From positions 39,568-103,567 of the forward strand of contig CAJMNR010000006.1 of the NCBI GenBank assembly GCA_905214875.1: DNA of 64,000 nucleotides, given 5' to 3'. A program made the translations under genes and the position numbers. This document shows positions 43,338-51,955 of the stretch, piece after piece (within the stretch, counting starts at the first letter, position 1; the number at the start of each line of letters is the position of its first letter). Origin of the DNA: an uncultured bacterium (GTDB lineage: Bacteria; Bacillota; Clostridia; Lachnospirales; Lachnospiraceae). Below the pieces are notes generated by a model. That model made no database searches. It was not told the DNA's origin and saw only the letters and a list, made by a program, of their open reading frames with translations.

Positions 43338-45254
43338 TTATTCACTATTTTGTTTTTTACTTTGTAGTAACGGCCATATTGTAAATACTACTAATAGGAT
43401 CAGTAAAATATATGCCATCATATTGCTTGCCGCAAATCCAACAGGGCCTGTTCCTTTAACTAGACCTGCTACCTGTAATATAATTCCGACAAGACCGATA
43501 ATGGAACCTCCTGCAACTAATCCTGAGGATAAGCTGATTCCATTACTTACTTTATATTCTTTATCCTGTTCACTCTTAGCCATTTTTTCAATAAATAGAC
43601 GAACGAGTGCGCCCACTAAGATAATTGAAGTCGTTGCAATTGGTAGATAGAATCCAATCGCTACTGTCATGATTGGAAGCTTCAATAAGAACAAGACAAT
43701 TCCCATAACAACTCCTACGATAACCATATGCCAAGGTAAATCCCCAGACATGATTCCTGCCGTTAACGTAGAAATTAAGTTTGCCTGTGGAAGCGCAAAT
43801 GGGACATTATCTCCGTTCATCGCCAACTGATCTGCAAGTAATTTAATAACGCCAACAACTACCACAACGCCTACAATACCTGAAACAACGAAGTACTTAT
43901 CCATCTCACTCTTCTTTCCACCAACAAGGAAACCAACTTTTTGAGATTGAGCATACCCACCGGCTACCGAAATAGCTGTAACAATAAATGTTCCAAATAA
44001 CAATAATGTTTTATTATTAGCTGAGCTTTTCCATCCCATAATAACAAACAATAATGTTACTATAACTAAAGAGGCAATCGTCATTCCAGAAACAGGAAGA
44101 TTCGACGTACCAATCGTACCTGTCAGACGTCCGGATACAATAACAAATAGAAGTGATAGGATCAATGAAATAATTGCTCCTACGATTGCCATCACAATAT
44201 TTCCACCACTAATGAAAAATCCAGCAATAAAGCCGATTGCCACACCAACGAGTAACATGATGTTTGCAAAAGAATCTTTTGTTCCTCCGCTTGACTTTGC
44301 TCCCATTGTATCTTTTACAGAATTAATGATTGTAGGGATTAATTTAATTGCGCCAATCAAACCGCCGGATAACATCATACCTGCACCAATATATTTGACA
44401 TAACTGCCGGCAATATGGTTTACAAGCATACCTCGAATACCTACATCAGCATTGTTCCAGATAAATTCTCCTGAACCTGCAAAGTTTGCAAAATAACTAA
44501 TCAAAGGCATAATTGCAAAGTTTGCTAAAATTGATCCTGCAAACATAGTGAGTGAGACATCAATTCCAACGATAAATCCAATTCCTAGTAAAAGTGGGTT
44601 AACCTCTAACTCAAATTTCCACTTATAAAAACGCTCATTGACATAACTGATAACATTGTTTGCCTTATTTAAGAAGGAACCTGTAAACAAGGTAATGATT
44701 CCACTGATGCCGAATCCAATACCCATATACTTCATAGATTCTCCTGCACCTTCTGATGCAACTAATGTTTCTGTAATGGCCATTGACTCAGGGAACATTA
44801 ATTTTCCATGCTCTTCTACAATTAGATTCTTATAAACAAGAGAAGAGATTCCGACACCAAATAAAACGCCACCAATGCTGACTAAGCAACCTTCGATAAA
44901 GGAGACATCCGCTCCAATTAACAAAATAGCTGGAAGCAGATAAATAATACCACTGGCGATGGATTCACCTCCACTAGACATTCCTTGTACAAGATTCTTT
45001 CCAAGAATACCTTTTTGTTTTGCGAAGATTGCAATAAGACCGGAACCAATAATTGAACCAGGAATACCTGCGGCTACTGTAAGTCCTGACTTCATTCCCG
45101 AGTAAGCAGTTGATGCTGCAAATAACGCAGCAAGTAGAATACCAATTAGCATGATTGCTATATTGCCGCCCATCCTGTCTCCTTCTGAAACATAAGGGAC
45201 ATAGTCTTTACCGTGTACTCCACCATAAGCATCTTTCGATAATTTTTTATGCAT
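43338..45254 (-). CDS. OPT-family oligopeptide transporter 1
   Basis: This integral membrane transporter of about 638 residues has around 14-16 hydrophobic helices. The OPT start block KLSKDAYGGVHGKDYVPYV and the SAYSGMKSGLTVAAGIPGSIIGSG block are intact. Also present are GGESIASGIIYLLPA and a cytoplasmic loop with KSEMDKYFVVSG. OPT proteins import small peptides or metal chelates with protons. The start is set at the methionine of MHKKLSKDAYGG (45254) by comparison with OPT 2. Two adjacent palindromes upstream (45326-45364) suggest regulation. It is about 80 percent similar by eye to OPT 2. Confidence 0.94.
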   Translation of the reverse strand: MHKKLSKDAYGGVHGKDYVPYVSEGDRMGGNIAIMLIGILLAALFAASTAYSGMKSGLTVAAGIPGSIIGSGLIAIFAKQKGILGKNLVQGMSSGGESIASGIIYLLPAILLIGADVSFIEGCLVSIGGVLFGVGISSLVYKNLIVEEHGKLMFPESMAITETLVASEGAGESMKYMGIGFGISGIITLFTGSFLNKANNVISYVNERFYKWKFELEVNPLLLGIGFIVGIDVSLTMFAGSILANFAIMPLISYFANFAGSGEFIWNNADVGIRGMLVNHIAGSYVKYIGAGMMLSGGLIGAIKLIPTIINSVKDTMGAKSSGGTKDSFANIMLLVGVAIGFIAGFFISGGNIVMAIVGAIISLILSLLFVIVSGRLTGTIGTSNLPVSGMTIASLVIVTLLFVIMGWKSSANNKTLLLFGTFIVTAISVAGGYAQSQKVGFLVGGKKSEMDKYFVVSGIVGVVVVVGVIKLLADQLAMNGDNVPFALPQANLISTLTAGIMSGDLPWHMVIVGVVMGIVLFLLKLPIMTVAIGFYLPIATTSIILVGALVRLFIEKMAKSEQDKEYKVSNGISLSSGLVAGGSIIGLVGIILQVAGLVKGTGPVGFAASNMMAYILLILLVVFTIWPLLQSKKQNSE

Positions 45255-45325
45255 GTGCATCCTGTCCTTTTTTGTCATTTTTGTAGTTATTTAAAAATAG
45301 TTTTTATCTTTGTAATACATATTGT

Positions 45326-45364
45326 CGGTTTTTAAACCGTATTTTATGTATACGTCATAAAATA
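45326..45364. promoter_or_regulatory. Two adjacent palindromes upstream of OPT 1
   Basis: CGGTTTTTAAACCG (45326-45339) is a perfect 14-bp palindrome. It abuts TATTTTATG...CATAAAATA (45340-45348 and 45356-45364), a perfect 9-bp inverted repeat with a 7-bp spacer. Both lie 72-110 bp upstream of the OPT 1 start, where an operator would sit. Confidence 0.55.
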
Positions 45365-45466
45365 CCAATTCATTACTTTTATGTGGATTTTATACAATCA
45401 ACCATAATAATACAAAGAAACCTTGCAAAAATATAACATTCTACATTGTTTCGACTGGTCTATTAA

Positions 45467-45496
45467 TTGACATTAATGTCCATTTTTCTTTATACT
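45467..45496 (+). promoter_or_regulatory. Promoter of the GH5 endoglucanase gene with an operator-like palindrome
   Basis: TTGACA (45467-45472) and TATACT (45491-45496) are separated by 18 bp. The 12-bp palindrome GACATTAATGTC (45469-45480) overlaps the -35, where a repressor could act. The leader to the ATG is about 100 bases, with a weak CTGT/ACAG hairpin. Confidence 0.6.
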
Positions 45497-45600
45497 TACT
45501 GTTAGCATATATACAATCTGTTTAATGTAGCAGACAGTTTGTGGAGAAGGATATGCGAATTTGATTTTTTTCAGTAGAAATAGAATTAAGGAGGAGAACT

Positions 45601-47463
45601 ATGAAAAAGTCAAAGGTAATAGTTTTACTATGTAGTATTGTGGTTGTATTAGCAGTCGGCGTTGGTGCCATTTTTATGATTACAAACAAAAAAGACTCCA
45701 ACGAAACAAAAGAAGCTTCTAATGTAGCTAGTAGTAACACGACTGCGCCAGAAGAAAGGAAGGAACACACCTCAGCCAACGGAATCACGACCAATGACGA
45801 CGGTACGATTCGTGACGATTTGACTTCCTTAGATGTCGTAAATTTAATGGGGAACGGCATTAACTTAGGTAATACGATGGAAGCCTATGCTCGCGCCGAC
45901 AAAGGAATCGACGCTGACGTAAGTACATACGAAACATTTTGGGGTATGCCAAAGACAACACAAGAAATGATTACAGCAATGAAGGATTCTGGATTTAATT
46001 CATTACGTATTCCTGTTGCTTGGACAAACATGATGGATATCGAAAATGGCAACTATACGATTAATACAAAATATTTAGACCGCGTGGAGGAAATCATCAA
46101 CTACGGTTTAAATGCAGGAATGTATGTCGTAGTAAATGACCACTGGGACGGTGCATGGTGGGGCATGTTCGGTTCCTCTGATCAAAAAGACCGTGACGCA
46201 GCCATGGAACTTTATAAATCGATGTGGAAACAAATCGCAGAACGCTACAAAGAATATTCCGATTATCTGATTTTTGAATCTGCAAACGAAGAACTGGGCA
46301 CTTCTTTAAATGACACAAGATTCTGTGAAAAATCAGGGGCTCTTTCTCAGGAAGAATGTTATGAAGTAGCTAATAAAATCAATCAGACATTTGTAGATAC
46401 TGTAAGAAGCACTGGCGGGAACAACGAAAAACGTTTCCTTCTGATTGCAGGTTTTAATACCGATATCAAAGGAACTTGCGATGAACGCTACAAACTTCCA
46501 ACTGATACTGCAAAGAACAAATTATTATTATCCGTACACTATTATGTACCAGACGGCTATTGTATCAATACAAGCCTCACAAAATGGGGAACCAAAAATG
46601 ACTATAACAACCAGAACGAACTATTAGCCATGATGAAACAGTACACAGACAAAGGCTATGGCGTCGTAATTGGTGAATATGCCGTAATGTTAAAAGACGA
46701 TACAACGATCAAAGATAATACTTGCGACTATTTAGAGAACTTCTTAAATAACTGCGATCAATATGGATACTGTCCAATGCTTTGGGATTGCAACAGTATG
46801 TTTAAGAGAGCAGAACTAAAATTCTTCGATGAAAACGTAGCAAAAGTCTTCTCTTCTCACAGCTTAAAATCGCAAGAAGGAAAGACACAAGACGAAATCA
46901 GCTCCGTTGCAAAAGCTGCTATCGAAACGGCAACTGCCGCTGCACCAGAAGCTGAAGGTTCTGATGTTGGCGAAGACAAAGCCGTTGCATGGCTTATGTT
47001 TAACAGTAGCGACTGGGGCGTTGCATACAGCGTTGGCGATAAATACGATCCATCTACTAAGACAGATGGCGTCGAAGCAAGCGATGTTGAAATCACAGGA
47101 GAAGGAACTTATACGGTAAGCCTTGATTTCACAAAGACTGCTGCCGGTTCTGCTAACAGTATAATTTTCTCAGCTGTCGGAATTACCAATGGCGAGAAAC
47201 TCTTCCCTGGATATGTTGCTACGATCAAGGAAGTAAAGATCAATGGAAAAGCTGTAAAACTAGCTGGTGCTTCCTATACGACATCCGATGACGATATTTG
47301 TACACGAGCTAACGTTTACAATAACTGGGTTACTGCAATTCCTAAGAATGCACGTACCATCGATGGAGATATTTCAAAAATCACTCCAAACCTTGTAAAT
47401 CCAGATAAGCTTGGACAAATCAAGACAATCGAAGTTACTTTCGATTATTCTAAAGGTAAATAA
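45601..47463 (+). CDS. Secreted or membrane-anchored GH5 endoglucanase with C-terminal accessory domain
   Basis: This 620-residue protein begins with a basic start and one hydrophobic helix (residues about 5-27), which serves as signal or anchor; there is no lipobox. A Ser/Thr/Asn-rich linker follows (30-65), then a GH5 barrel (70-420) with NLGNTMEA, SLRIPVAW, VVNDHWDG, the acid/base in ESANEE (Glu230) and the nucleophile in VIGEYAV (Glu359). Residues about 455-620 are beta-rich and look like a carbohydrate-binding or accessory domain, after an Ala-rich linker. It likely cuts beta-1,4-glucans outside the cell; the products fit the GPH-GH3 system. The ribosome site AGGAGGAG is strong. The C-terminal domain's ligand is unknown. 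Confidence 0.92.
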   Translation: MKKSKVIVLLCSIVVVLAVGVGAIFMITNKKDSNETKEASNVASSNTTAPEERKEHTSANGITTNDDGTIRDDLTSLDVVNLMGNGINLGNTMEAYARADKGIDADVSTYETFWGMPKTTQEMITAMKDSGFNSLRIPVAWTNMMDIENGNYTINTKYLDRVEEIINYGLNAGMYVVVNDHWDGAWWGMFGSSDQKDRDAAMELYKSMWKQIAERYKEYSDYLIFESANEELGTSLNDTRFCEKSGALSQEECYEVANKINQTFVDTVRSTGGNNEKRFLLIAGFNTDIKGTCDERYKLPTDTAKNKLLLSVHYYVPDGYCINTSLTKWGTKNDYNNQNELLAMMKQYTDKGYGVVIGEYAVMLKDDTTIKDNTCDYLENFLNNCDQYGYCPMLWDCNSMFKRAELKFFDENVAKVFSSHSLKSQEGKTQDEISSVAKAAIETATAAAPEAEGSDVGEDKAVAWLMFNSSDWGVAYSVGDKYDPSTKTDGVEASDVEITGEGTYTVSLDFTKTAAGSANSIIFSAVGITNGEKLFPGYVATIKEVKINGKAVKLAGASYTTSDDDICTRANVYNNWVTAIPKNARTIDGDISKITPNLVNPDKLGQIKTIEVTFDYSKGK

Positions 47464-47481
47464 TAAAGCTCAGAAAAGCAT

Positions 47482-47518
47482 AAAAATACCAGCGACTTAT
47501 AAAGTCACTGGTATTTTA
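47482..47518. terminator. Bidirectional terminator between GH5 and lipoprotein genes
   Basis: AAAATACCAG-GACTT pairs with AAGTC-CTGGTATTTT around TATA, with one mismatch. The A and T runs at both ends support termination from both sides. Confidence 0.88.
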
Positions 47519-47532
47519 GCTTGTCGCCTAAT

Positions 47533-48306
47533 TTATTTTACTGGAGTGAAGTTAGCTACTAAATCGTCCATCTCTTTTTCGCCCCCAACACTTCCTGTTA
47601 CTGTAATAAAAATGAAGTTTTCATCTTTCTTACGTAAATATACGCGTTCTTGTACTTGAATTCCGTTTACTGTTACTGTAACTGGAGTAATTAAATATTT
47701 TTCACCACAGAAGTCTCCTTCTTTTCCTTCTCCAAGTTTTGCATCCATCGTACCTAACGCACTTAATTGTTGTTCAAATGCTTCCATATACGCTTCTTCT
47801 GTCATTCCTGGAACTAAGGATTTTTGAACACCGATATTTACGTTAGGATATCCTGTTGCAGAGGATGCCATCATTTCATAAGTTAATGTATCTTTTGATA
47901 ATTCTTGCACTTGATCACTCTTATCCCCATAAGCGACTTTTGCACCTGCTCCAAAGGCAGCTTCCATCTGTTCCTTAGTTGCAAGTTTATATTTATCTGT
48001 TGCTTTAAATTGGATTCCTATATATTCGCTCTTGTATTCGTCAGCAGTCAATGTACCTGCTTTATATGTATCTGTAACTTCTGTCGTAGGTGCTACTGTA
48101 ACTTCTGCTGTAGGAGCCACTGTAGTTTCTGTTGTAGGTGCTACTGTAGTTTCTGCTGTTGGGGCTACTGTAGCTGCAGCCTGTGCAGTTGAAGTGTTGT
48201 TTACCTCCTGTGCCTCATTGCTACATCCTGATAACAATAAGCAACCACAAGTTGATGCCATTGCTGTCATTGCAAATAAATATTTTTTTAGTTTCATTCT
48301 TTTCAT
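47533..48306 (-). CDS. Lipoprotein with Ala/Thr/Pro repeat linker
   Basis: This 257-residue protein has a signal peptide and lipobox: LLLSGC with Cys28 as the lipidation site, so it is anchored to the outer face of the membrane. After the cysteine comes a Thr/Ala/Pro linker with four 8-residue TVAPTAET-type units (about 45-77), then a compact domain (about 85-257) rich in beta structure. The domain starts EYIGIQFKATDKYKL and resembles PsbP/DUF-type surface lipoproteins seen in Lachnospiraceae. The linker probably spans the wall. Function is unknown. Confidence 0.88.
   Translation of the reverse strand: MKRMKLKKYLFAMTAMASTCGCLLLSGCSNEAQEVNNTSTAQAAATVAPTAETTVAPTTETTVAPTAEVTVAPTTEVTDTYKAGTLTADEYKSEYIGIQFKATDKYKLATKEQMEAAFGAGAKVAYGDKSDQVQELSKDTLTYEMMASSATGYPNVNIGVQKSLVPGMTEEAYMEAFEQQLSALGTMDAKLGEGKEGDFCGEKYLITPVTVTVNGIQVQERVYLRKKDENFIFITVTGSVGGEKEMDDLVANFTPVK
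48077..48172 (-). repeat. Four tandem 24-bp repeats in the lipoprotein gene
   Basis: Four 24-bp units (48077-48100, 48101-48124, 48125-48148, 48149-48172) each encode one TVAPT(A/T)E(T/V) octapeptide. The units differ at a few bases. Such in-frame repeats can change number by slippage and alter the linker length. Confidence 0.9.
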
Positions 48307-48432
48307 TCCTTTTCCCTTAATTTTTTAATCTTCCCTATTGTAAATGGTAATTTTTTCTATTGCAACAGGCCTTTTGTACTATTCTTCTCTTCCTCCCCAT
48401 TGCATAATCAAGTCTACTCCTCTTGTTAGCAT

Positions 48433-48620
48433 AACAAAGTGTGTGTTCCACACACTCTCGCGTCTTTTTCGTTTGTCAAGGAACGCACACTTTGTCCGCG
48501 CCGAACCTGGTCGCAAAAGCGACATCTTCCTTTCAGGCGAGTGCGCATCACACGTCCCGCTTTTTGGGACATTTTTAATTGTTAGGAAAGAGCTCGACAG
48601 AGAAATTTCCTCAACAATTA
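48433..48620 (+). repeat. R2 intergenic repeat, copy 1 (downstream of OPT 2)
   Basis: About 188 bp that match 50783-50967 almost base for base, in the same orientation. The arms ACAAAGTGTGTGTTCC and GGAACGCACACTTTGT form a 16-bp stem. Smaller hairpins follow (GTCGC/GCGAC, GTCCC/GGGAC, TTGTTAGGAAA/TTTCCTCAACAA). The frames it contains have no start and appear fortuitous. Confidence 0.85.
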
Positions 48621-48651
48621 AAAAAAATCCCTTTGCATCTACAGAGGGATC
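48618..48651 (-). terminator. Terminator after OPT transporter 2
   Basis: On the minus strand ATCCCT pairs with AGGGAT around a 12-base loop, followed by eight T. It lies 14 bases past the stop codon. Confidence 0.75.
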
Positions 48652-48664
48652 TCTTTATTTTCTT

Positions 48665-50587
48665 CTATTGTTCACTCTTCTTTGCTTTACATTTCAATAA
48701 TGGAATTGCTGTTAATACCACTAATACAACAAGTAAAACATAGCCCATACCGTTAGAAGCTGCGAATCCTGATGGACCATTTCCACCAATAACGCCTGTT
48801 ACTTGAAGGATAATTCCTAAAAGCCCGATAATAGAACCACCGGCTACAAGACCAGAAGATAAACTGATACCATTGCTTACTTTTGCTTCTTTATCTTCCT
48901 CTGTTTTCGCCATTTTTTCAATGAAAAGACGAAGGATTGCACCAACTAAGATGATTGTAGTTGTTGCGATTGGAAGATAGAAACCTACTGCGATCGTCAT
49001 AACAGGAAGATTTAATAGGAATAAGAAAATTCCTATTACCGCACCCGCAATGATCATATGCCATGGTAACTCACCAGACATAATTCCTGAAGTTAATGTT
49101 GAAATTAAGTTTGCTTGTGGAAGTGCAAATGTTACGTTATCTCCTGTTGCTGCAAGCTGACTTGCAAGGATTTTAATAACGCCTACTACAACAATTACAC
49201 CTACTGTACTTGCAATTGCAAAGTACTTGTCCATTTCGCTTTTCTTTCCACCAATGATAAATCCAACCTTTTGAGACTGGCTATAACCACCGGCAATTGA
49301 AATTGCTGTTACGATAAATGTACCGAATAAAAGTAATGATTTGTTATGTTCTTTGCTTGTCCATCCCATGATTACGAAAATTAATGTAACGATTACTAAG
49401 GATGCGATTGTCATACCGGATACTGGAAGGTTTGAAGTTCCGATTGTACCAGTTAATCTACCTGCAACAATAACAAATAATAATGATAGGAAGAATGCTA
49501 AGATTGATCCTAAGATTGCCATTACGAAATTTCCACCGGAAATTAAGAATGCTGCAACAAAACCAATGATAATAGAAACGATTAATAACATCGTTGCTAT
49601 AGAGGATTCAGCTTCCCCTTCTCCAGACTTCGCTGCTAATGTATCTTTAATGGAAGAAATGATTGTTGGGATTAATTTGATTGCACCAATCAAACCACCT
49701 GCTAACATCATACCTGCACCAATATATTTTACATAACTTGCTGCTACATCATTTGCCATCATCTGACTGATTGCAATACTAGAGTTATTCCATACAGAGT
49801 GTCCTTGTCCTGCAAACTCAGCAAAATAGCTGATTAATGGTAGTACTGCAAAGTTGGCTAAAATCGCTCCTGCAAACATTGTTAAGGAAACGTCCATACC
49901 AACGATAAATCCAATACCTAATAAAAGTGGATTTACTTCTAATTCTAATTTCCATTTATAGAACTGTTCGTTCACGTAGCTGATTGTATTGTTCGCTACA
50001 TTTAAGAAAGAACCAGTAAATAATGTGATTACACCACTGATACCAAATCCCATTCCCATGTATTTCATGGAATCTCCTTCGCCTTCAGAAGCGACAAGAG
50101 TTTCAGATACTGCCATAGATTCTGGGTACATAAGGTTTCCGTGTTCTTCAACAATTAGATTCTTATAAACTAAAGAACCAATACCGATTCCGAAGAATAC
50201 ACCACCGATGCCGACTAAAGCACCTTCTAGGAAGGTAAAATCAGAACCGATTAATAAAATCGCTGGTAATACGAATATAATACCACTAGCTACGGATTCT
50301 CCACCACTAGACATCCCTTGGATTAAGTTTTTACCAAGGATTCCTTTTTGTTTTGCAAAGATTGCAATAAGACCTGATCCAAAAATAGATCCTGGAATAC
50401 CTGCAGCAACTGTAAGTCCTGATTTCATCCCGGAATAGGCAGTTGACGCTGCAAATAATACTGCTAAAAGTATACCAATGATTAAGATGGCAATACTTCC
50501 GCCTTGCTTAGTTCCACCGGACACGTATGGTACATAATCTTTACCGTGTACGCCGCCATAAGCATCTTTTGATAATTTTTTGTGCAT
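48665..50587 (-). CDS. OPT-family oligopeptide transporter 2
   Basis: This 640-residue paralogue of OPT 1 has the same start block (KLSKDAYGGVHGKDYVPYV), SAYSGMKSGLTVAAGIPGS, GGESVASGIIFVLPA and KSEMDKYFAIAS. Homology runs end to end. The start at 50587 follows AAAGGATTGGTGTAT; a GTG at 50596 is an alternative. A SigA-type promoter lies at 50684-50712. The gene is bounded on both sides by R2 repeats. Likely a peptide importer; why two similar copies are kept is not clear, and different peptides or conditions are plausible. Confidence 0.94.
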   Translation of the reverse strand: MHKKLSKDAYGGVHGKDYVPYVSGGTKQGGSIAILIIGILLAVLFAASTAYSGMKSGLTVAAGIPGSIFGSGLIAIFAKQKGILGKNLIQGMSSGGESVASGIIFVLPAILLIGSDFTFLEGALVGIGGVFFGIGIGSLVYKNLIVEEHGNLMYPESMAVSETLVASEGEGDSMKYMGMGFGISGVITLFTGSFLNVANNTISYVNEQFYKWKLELEVNPLLLGIGFIVGMDVSLTMFAGAILANFAVLPLISYFAEFAGQGHSVWNNSSIAISQMMANDVAASYVKYIGAGMMLAGGLIGAIKLIPTIISSIKDTLAAKSGEGEAESSIATMLLIVSIIIGFVAAFLISGGNFVMAILGSILAFFLSLLFVIVAGRLTGTIGTSNLPVSGMTIASLVIVTLIFVIMGWTSKEHNKSLLLFGTFIVTAISIAGGYSQSQKVGFIIGGKKSEMDKYFAIASTVGVIVVVGVIKILASQLAATGDNVTFALPQANLISTLTSGIMSGELPWHMIIAGAVIGIFLFLLNLPVMTIAVGFYLPIATTTIILVGAILRLFIEKMAKTEEDKEAKVSNGISLSSGLVAGGSIIGLLGIILQVTGVIGGNGPSGFAASNGMGYVLLVVLVVLTAIPLLKCKAKKSEQ

Positions 50588-50683
50588 ATACACCAATCCT
50601 TTTTAAAAAAATTAAAACCACCCAAAAAAAATTCAGATGATTTTATGTACTGGATCAAGTGCTTACGGTACGACCAGTTATAC

Positions 50684-50712
50684 ATTCTACCATATAATGT
50701 GTTTGTTGTCTA
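50684..50712 (-). promoter_or_regulatory. Promoter of OPT transporter 2
   Basis: On the minus strand TAGACA (50707-50712) and TAGAAT (50684-50689) are separated by 17 bp. An ACTGG/CCAGT inverted repeat lies in the leader downstream. Confidence 0.6.
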
Positions 50713-50782
50713 CATTTGTCTGAATTTCCATATTAAACATGATTTTTGTCGACTTCAAGCAATTATGTCCTTATTTTTCTAG

Positions 50783-50967
50783 AACAAAGCGTGTGTTCCA
50801 CACAATCTCGCGTCTCTTGTGTTTGTCAAGGAACGCACACTTTGCCCGCGCCGAACCTGGTCTTGGTAGCGACATCTTCCTTTCAGGTGAGTGCGCATCA
50901 CACGCCCCGCTTTTTGGGACATTTTTAATTGTTAGGAAAGAGCTCGACAGAGAAATTCCTAACAATT
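50783..50967 (+). repeat. R2 intergenic repeat, copy 2 (upstream of OPT 2)
   Basis: It is almost identical to 48433-48620 in the same orientation. It keeps the outer GGAACGCACACTTTG arm and its partner, while some stem bases have drifted. Several frames across it read through in both copies, but none has a start codon with a ribosome site. Confidence 0.85.
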
Positions 50968-50971
50968 GAAA

Positions 50972-51012
50972 AACGAGAGGAAACACGCTCTGCGAGTTCC
51001 TCTCGTTATCGA
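50972..51012 (+). repeat. R1 repeat, 5' hairpin only (partial copy D)
   Basis: AACGAGAGGAA pairs with TTCCTCTCGTT around ACACGCTCTGCGAG and continues into ATCGAGG, the first part of R1 as seen at 63946. The rest of R1 is missing. On the minus strand the hairpin is followed by TTTTTC and can terminate the hydrolase mRNA. It abuts R2 copy 2. Confidence 0.65.
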
Positions 51013-51073
51013 GGCCACTACTATTCGATTTCTGACCATATAACCGCTACGCTTGACAAGCTTAGCTAATGGG

Positions 51074-51904
51074 CTATCTATTATTTTTTATAAAACAATC
51101 AAGCTCAGAATTAAAATGGTCACGTTCATCGTAAAACAGTCCATGGCCGCTTTGCATAAATGGCACAAATACTGAGTTACAGATTGCCTCATGCTGTGCC
51201 TCCCCTAATGCAAAGTAACAAACCTTGTCATGCACGCCATGCATGATTAAAGTAGGTACTTGTATCTTTTTTAAATCCTCAAATAACTCTTCTTCTCCTA
51301 ACCACGTCTTTGCAATCTCGGCGGTCGCCCAGCCTGCTGCTTCAAGTCCCAAGGAAAAGAACCAGTCAGAAAATGGCTTGCTGATTAGCTGATAAAAGAA
51401 CTGATCTCCAAATGTCCGAAGCATCTTCGGACGATCTTCATAAGTTCCATTAATAATATCTGCAATTGCCTCCGGGTTCTGCCCATAAGGAAAATAGTCT
51501 CGACAAATCAAACTTGGTGCTGCTGCCGCACACAAAACTAGTCGGCCTACTCCACAAGCATGATGCCTTGCCATATATCGTACTGCAATTGCTCCCCCTG
51601 TGGAATGCCCAAGGAGCGTAACATCACTTAACCCCAGTGCTTGAATCACCGCATACACATCATCGGATAACCGATCGTAATCATAGCCTGTTGCAGGCTT
51701 ATCAGATTTACCAAATCCTCTCTGATCAATCCCAATACAGCGATAATTCATCTTATAAAACTCATTAAACTGATATTCAAATAGTTTATGGCTTCCTGGC
51801 CATCCATGCAAGAATACAATGGTATTTTCACACTCTGGATTCAAGTCCTCTACGTAAAGATTCACGTCTTTCTCGATGGATACATAATATCCCGTTACAA
51901 TCAC
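51074..51904 (-). CDS. Alpha/beta hydrolase
   Basis: This 276-residue hydrolase has the standard fold: IVFLHGWPGSHKLF (oxyanion HG motif), nucleophile elbow LLGHSTGGAIA (Ser), a helical cap in the middle, TLIMHGVHDKVC (Asp) and SGHGLFYDE (His). It is likely a cytoplasmic esterase, epoxide hydrolase or haloperoxidase-like enzyme. The start is a GTG at 51904 with a weak ribosome site, so expression may depend on coupling with the ydjH-like gene 52 bp upstream. In Bacillus a hydrolase gene (ydjP) also lies near ydjGHI. Confidence 0.88.
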   Translation of the reverse strand: MIVTGYYVSIEKDVNLYVEDLNPECENTIVFLHGWPGSHKLFEYQFNEFYKMNYRCIGIDQRGFGKSDKPATGYDYDRLSDDVYAVIQALGLSDVTLLGHSTGGAIAVRYMARHHACGVGRLVLCAAAAPSLICRDYFPYGQNPEAIADIINGTYEDRPKMLRTFGDQFFYQLISKPFSDWFFSLGLEAAGWATAEIAKTWLGEEELFEDLKKIQVPTLIMHGVHDKVCYFALGEAQHEAICNSVFVPFMQSGHGLFYDERDHFNSELDCFIKNNR

Positions 51905-51955
51905 CTCATACCACTACTATCAAGGTAATATATTCGCTCCTTTTCTTTCATGTGA

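Noticed and set aside
47905..48328. Overlapping plus-strand frames rich in Cys or Val/Ala
   Set aside because: They are antisense to the 24-bp repeats of the lipoprotein gene, which has a signal peptide and lipobox on the minus strand.
48344..48700. Open frames across R2 copy 1 that give a similar peptide in copy 2
   Set aside because: The peptide similarity follows from the DNA repeat. There is no start codon with a ribosome site, and differences between copies are mostly non-synonymous.
50697..50740. A CodY box in front of OPT 2
   Set aside because: The match to the CodY consensus is partial, and AT-rich leaders give such matches by chance.
50771..50986. Minus-strand open frame across R2 copy 2
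   Set aside because: It lies fully inside the repeat, and several frames there are open by chance. No ribosome site is seen.
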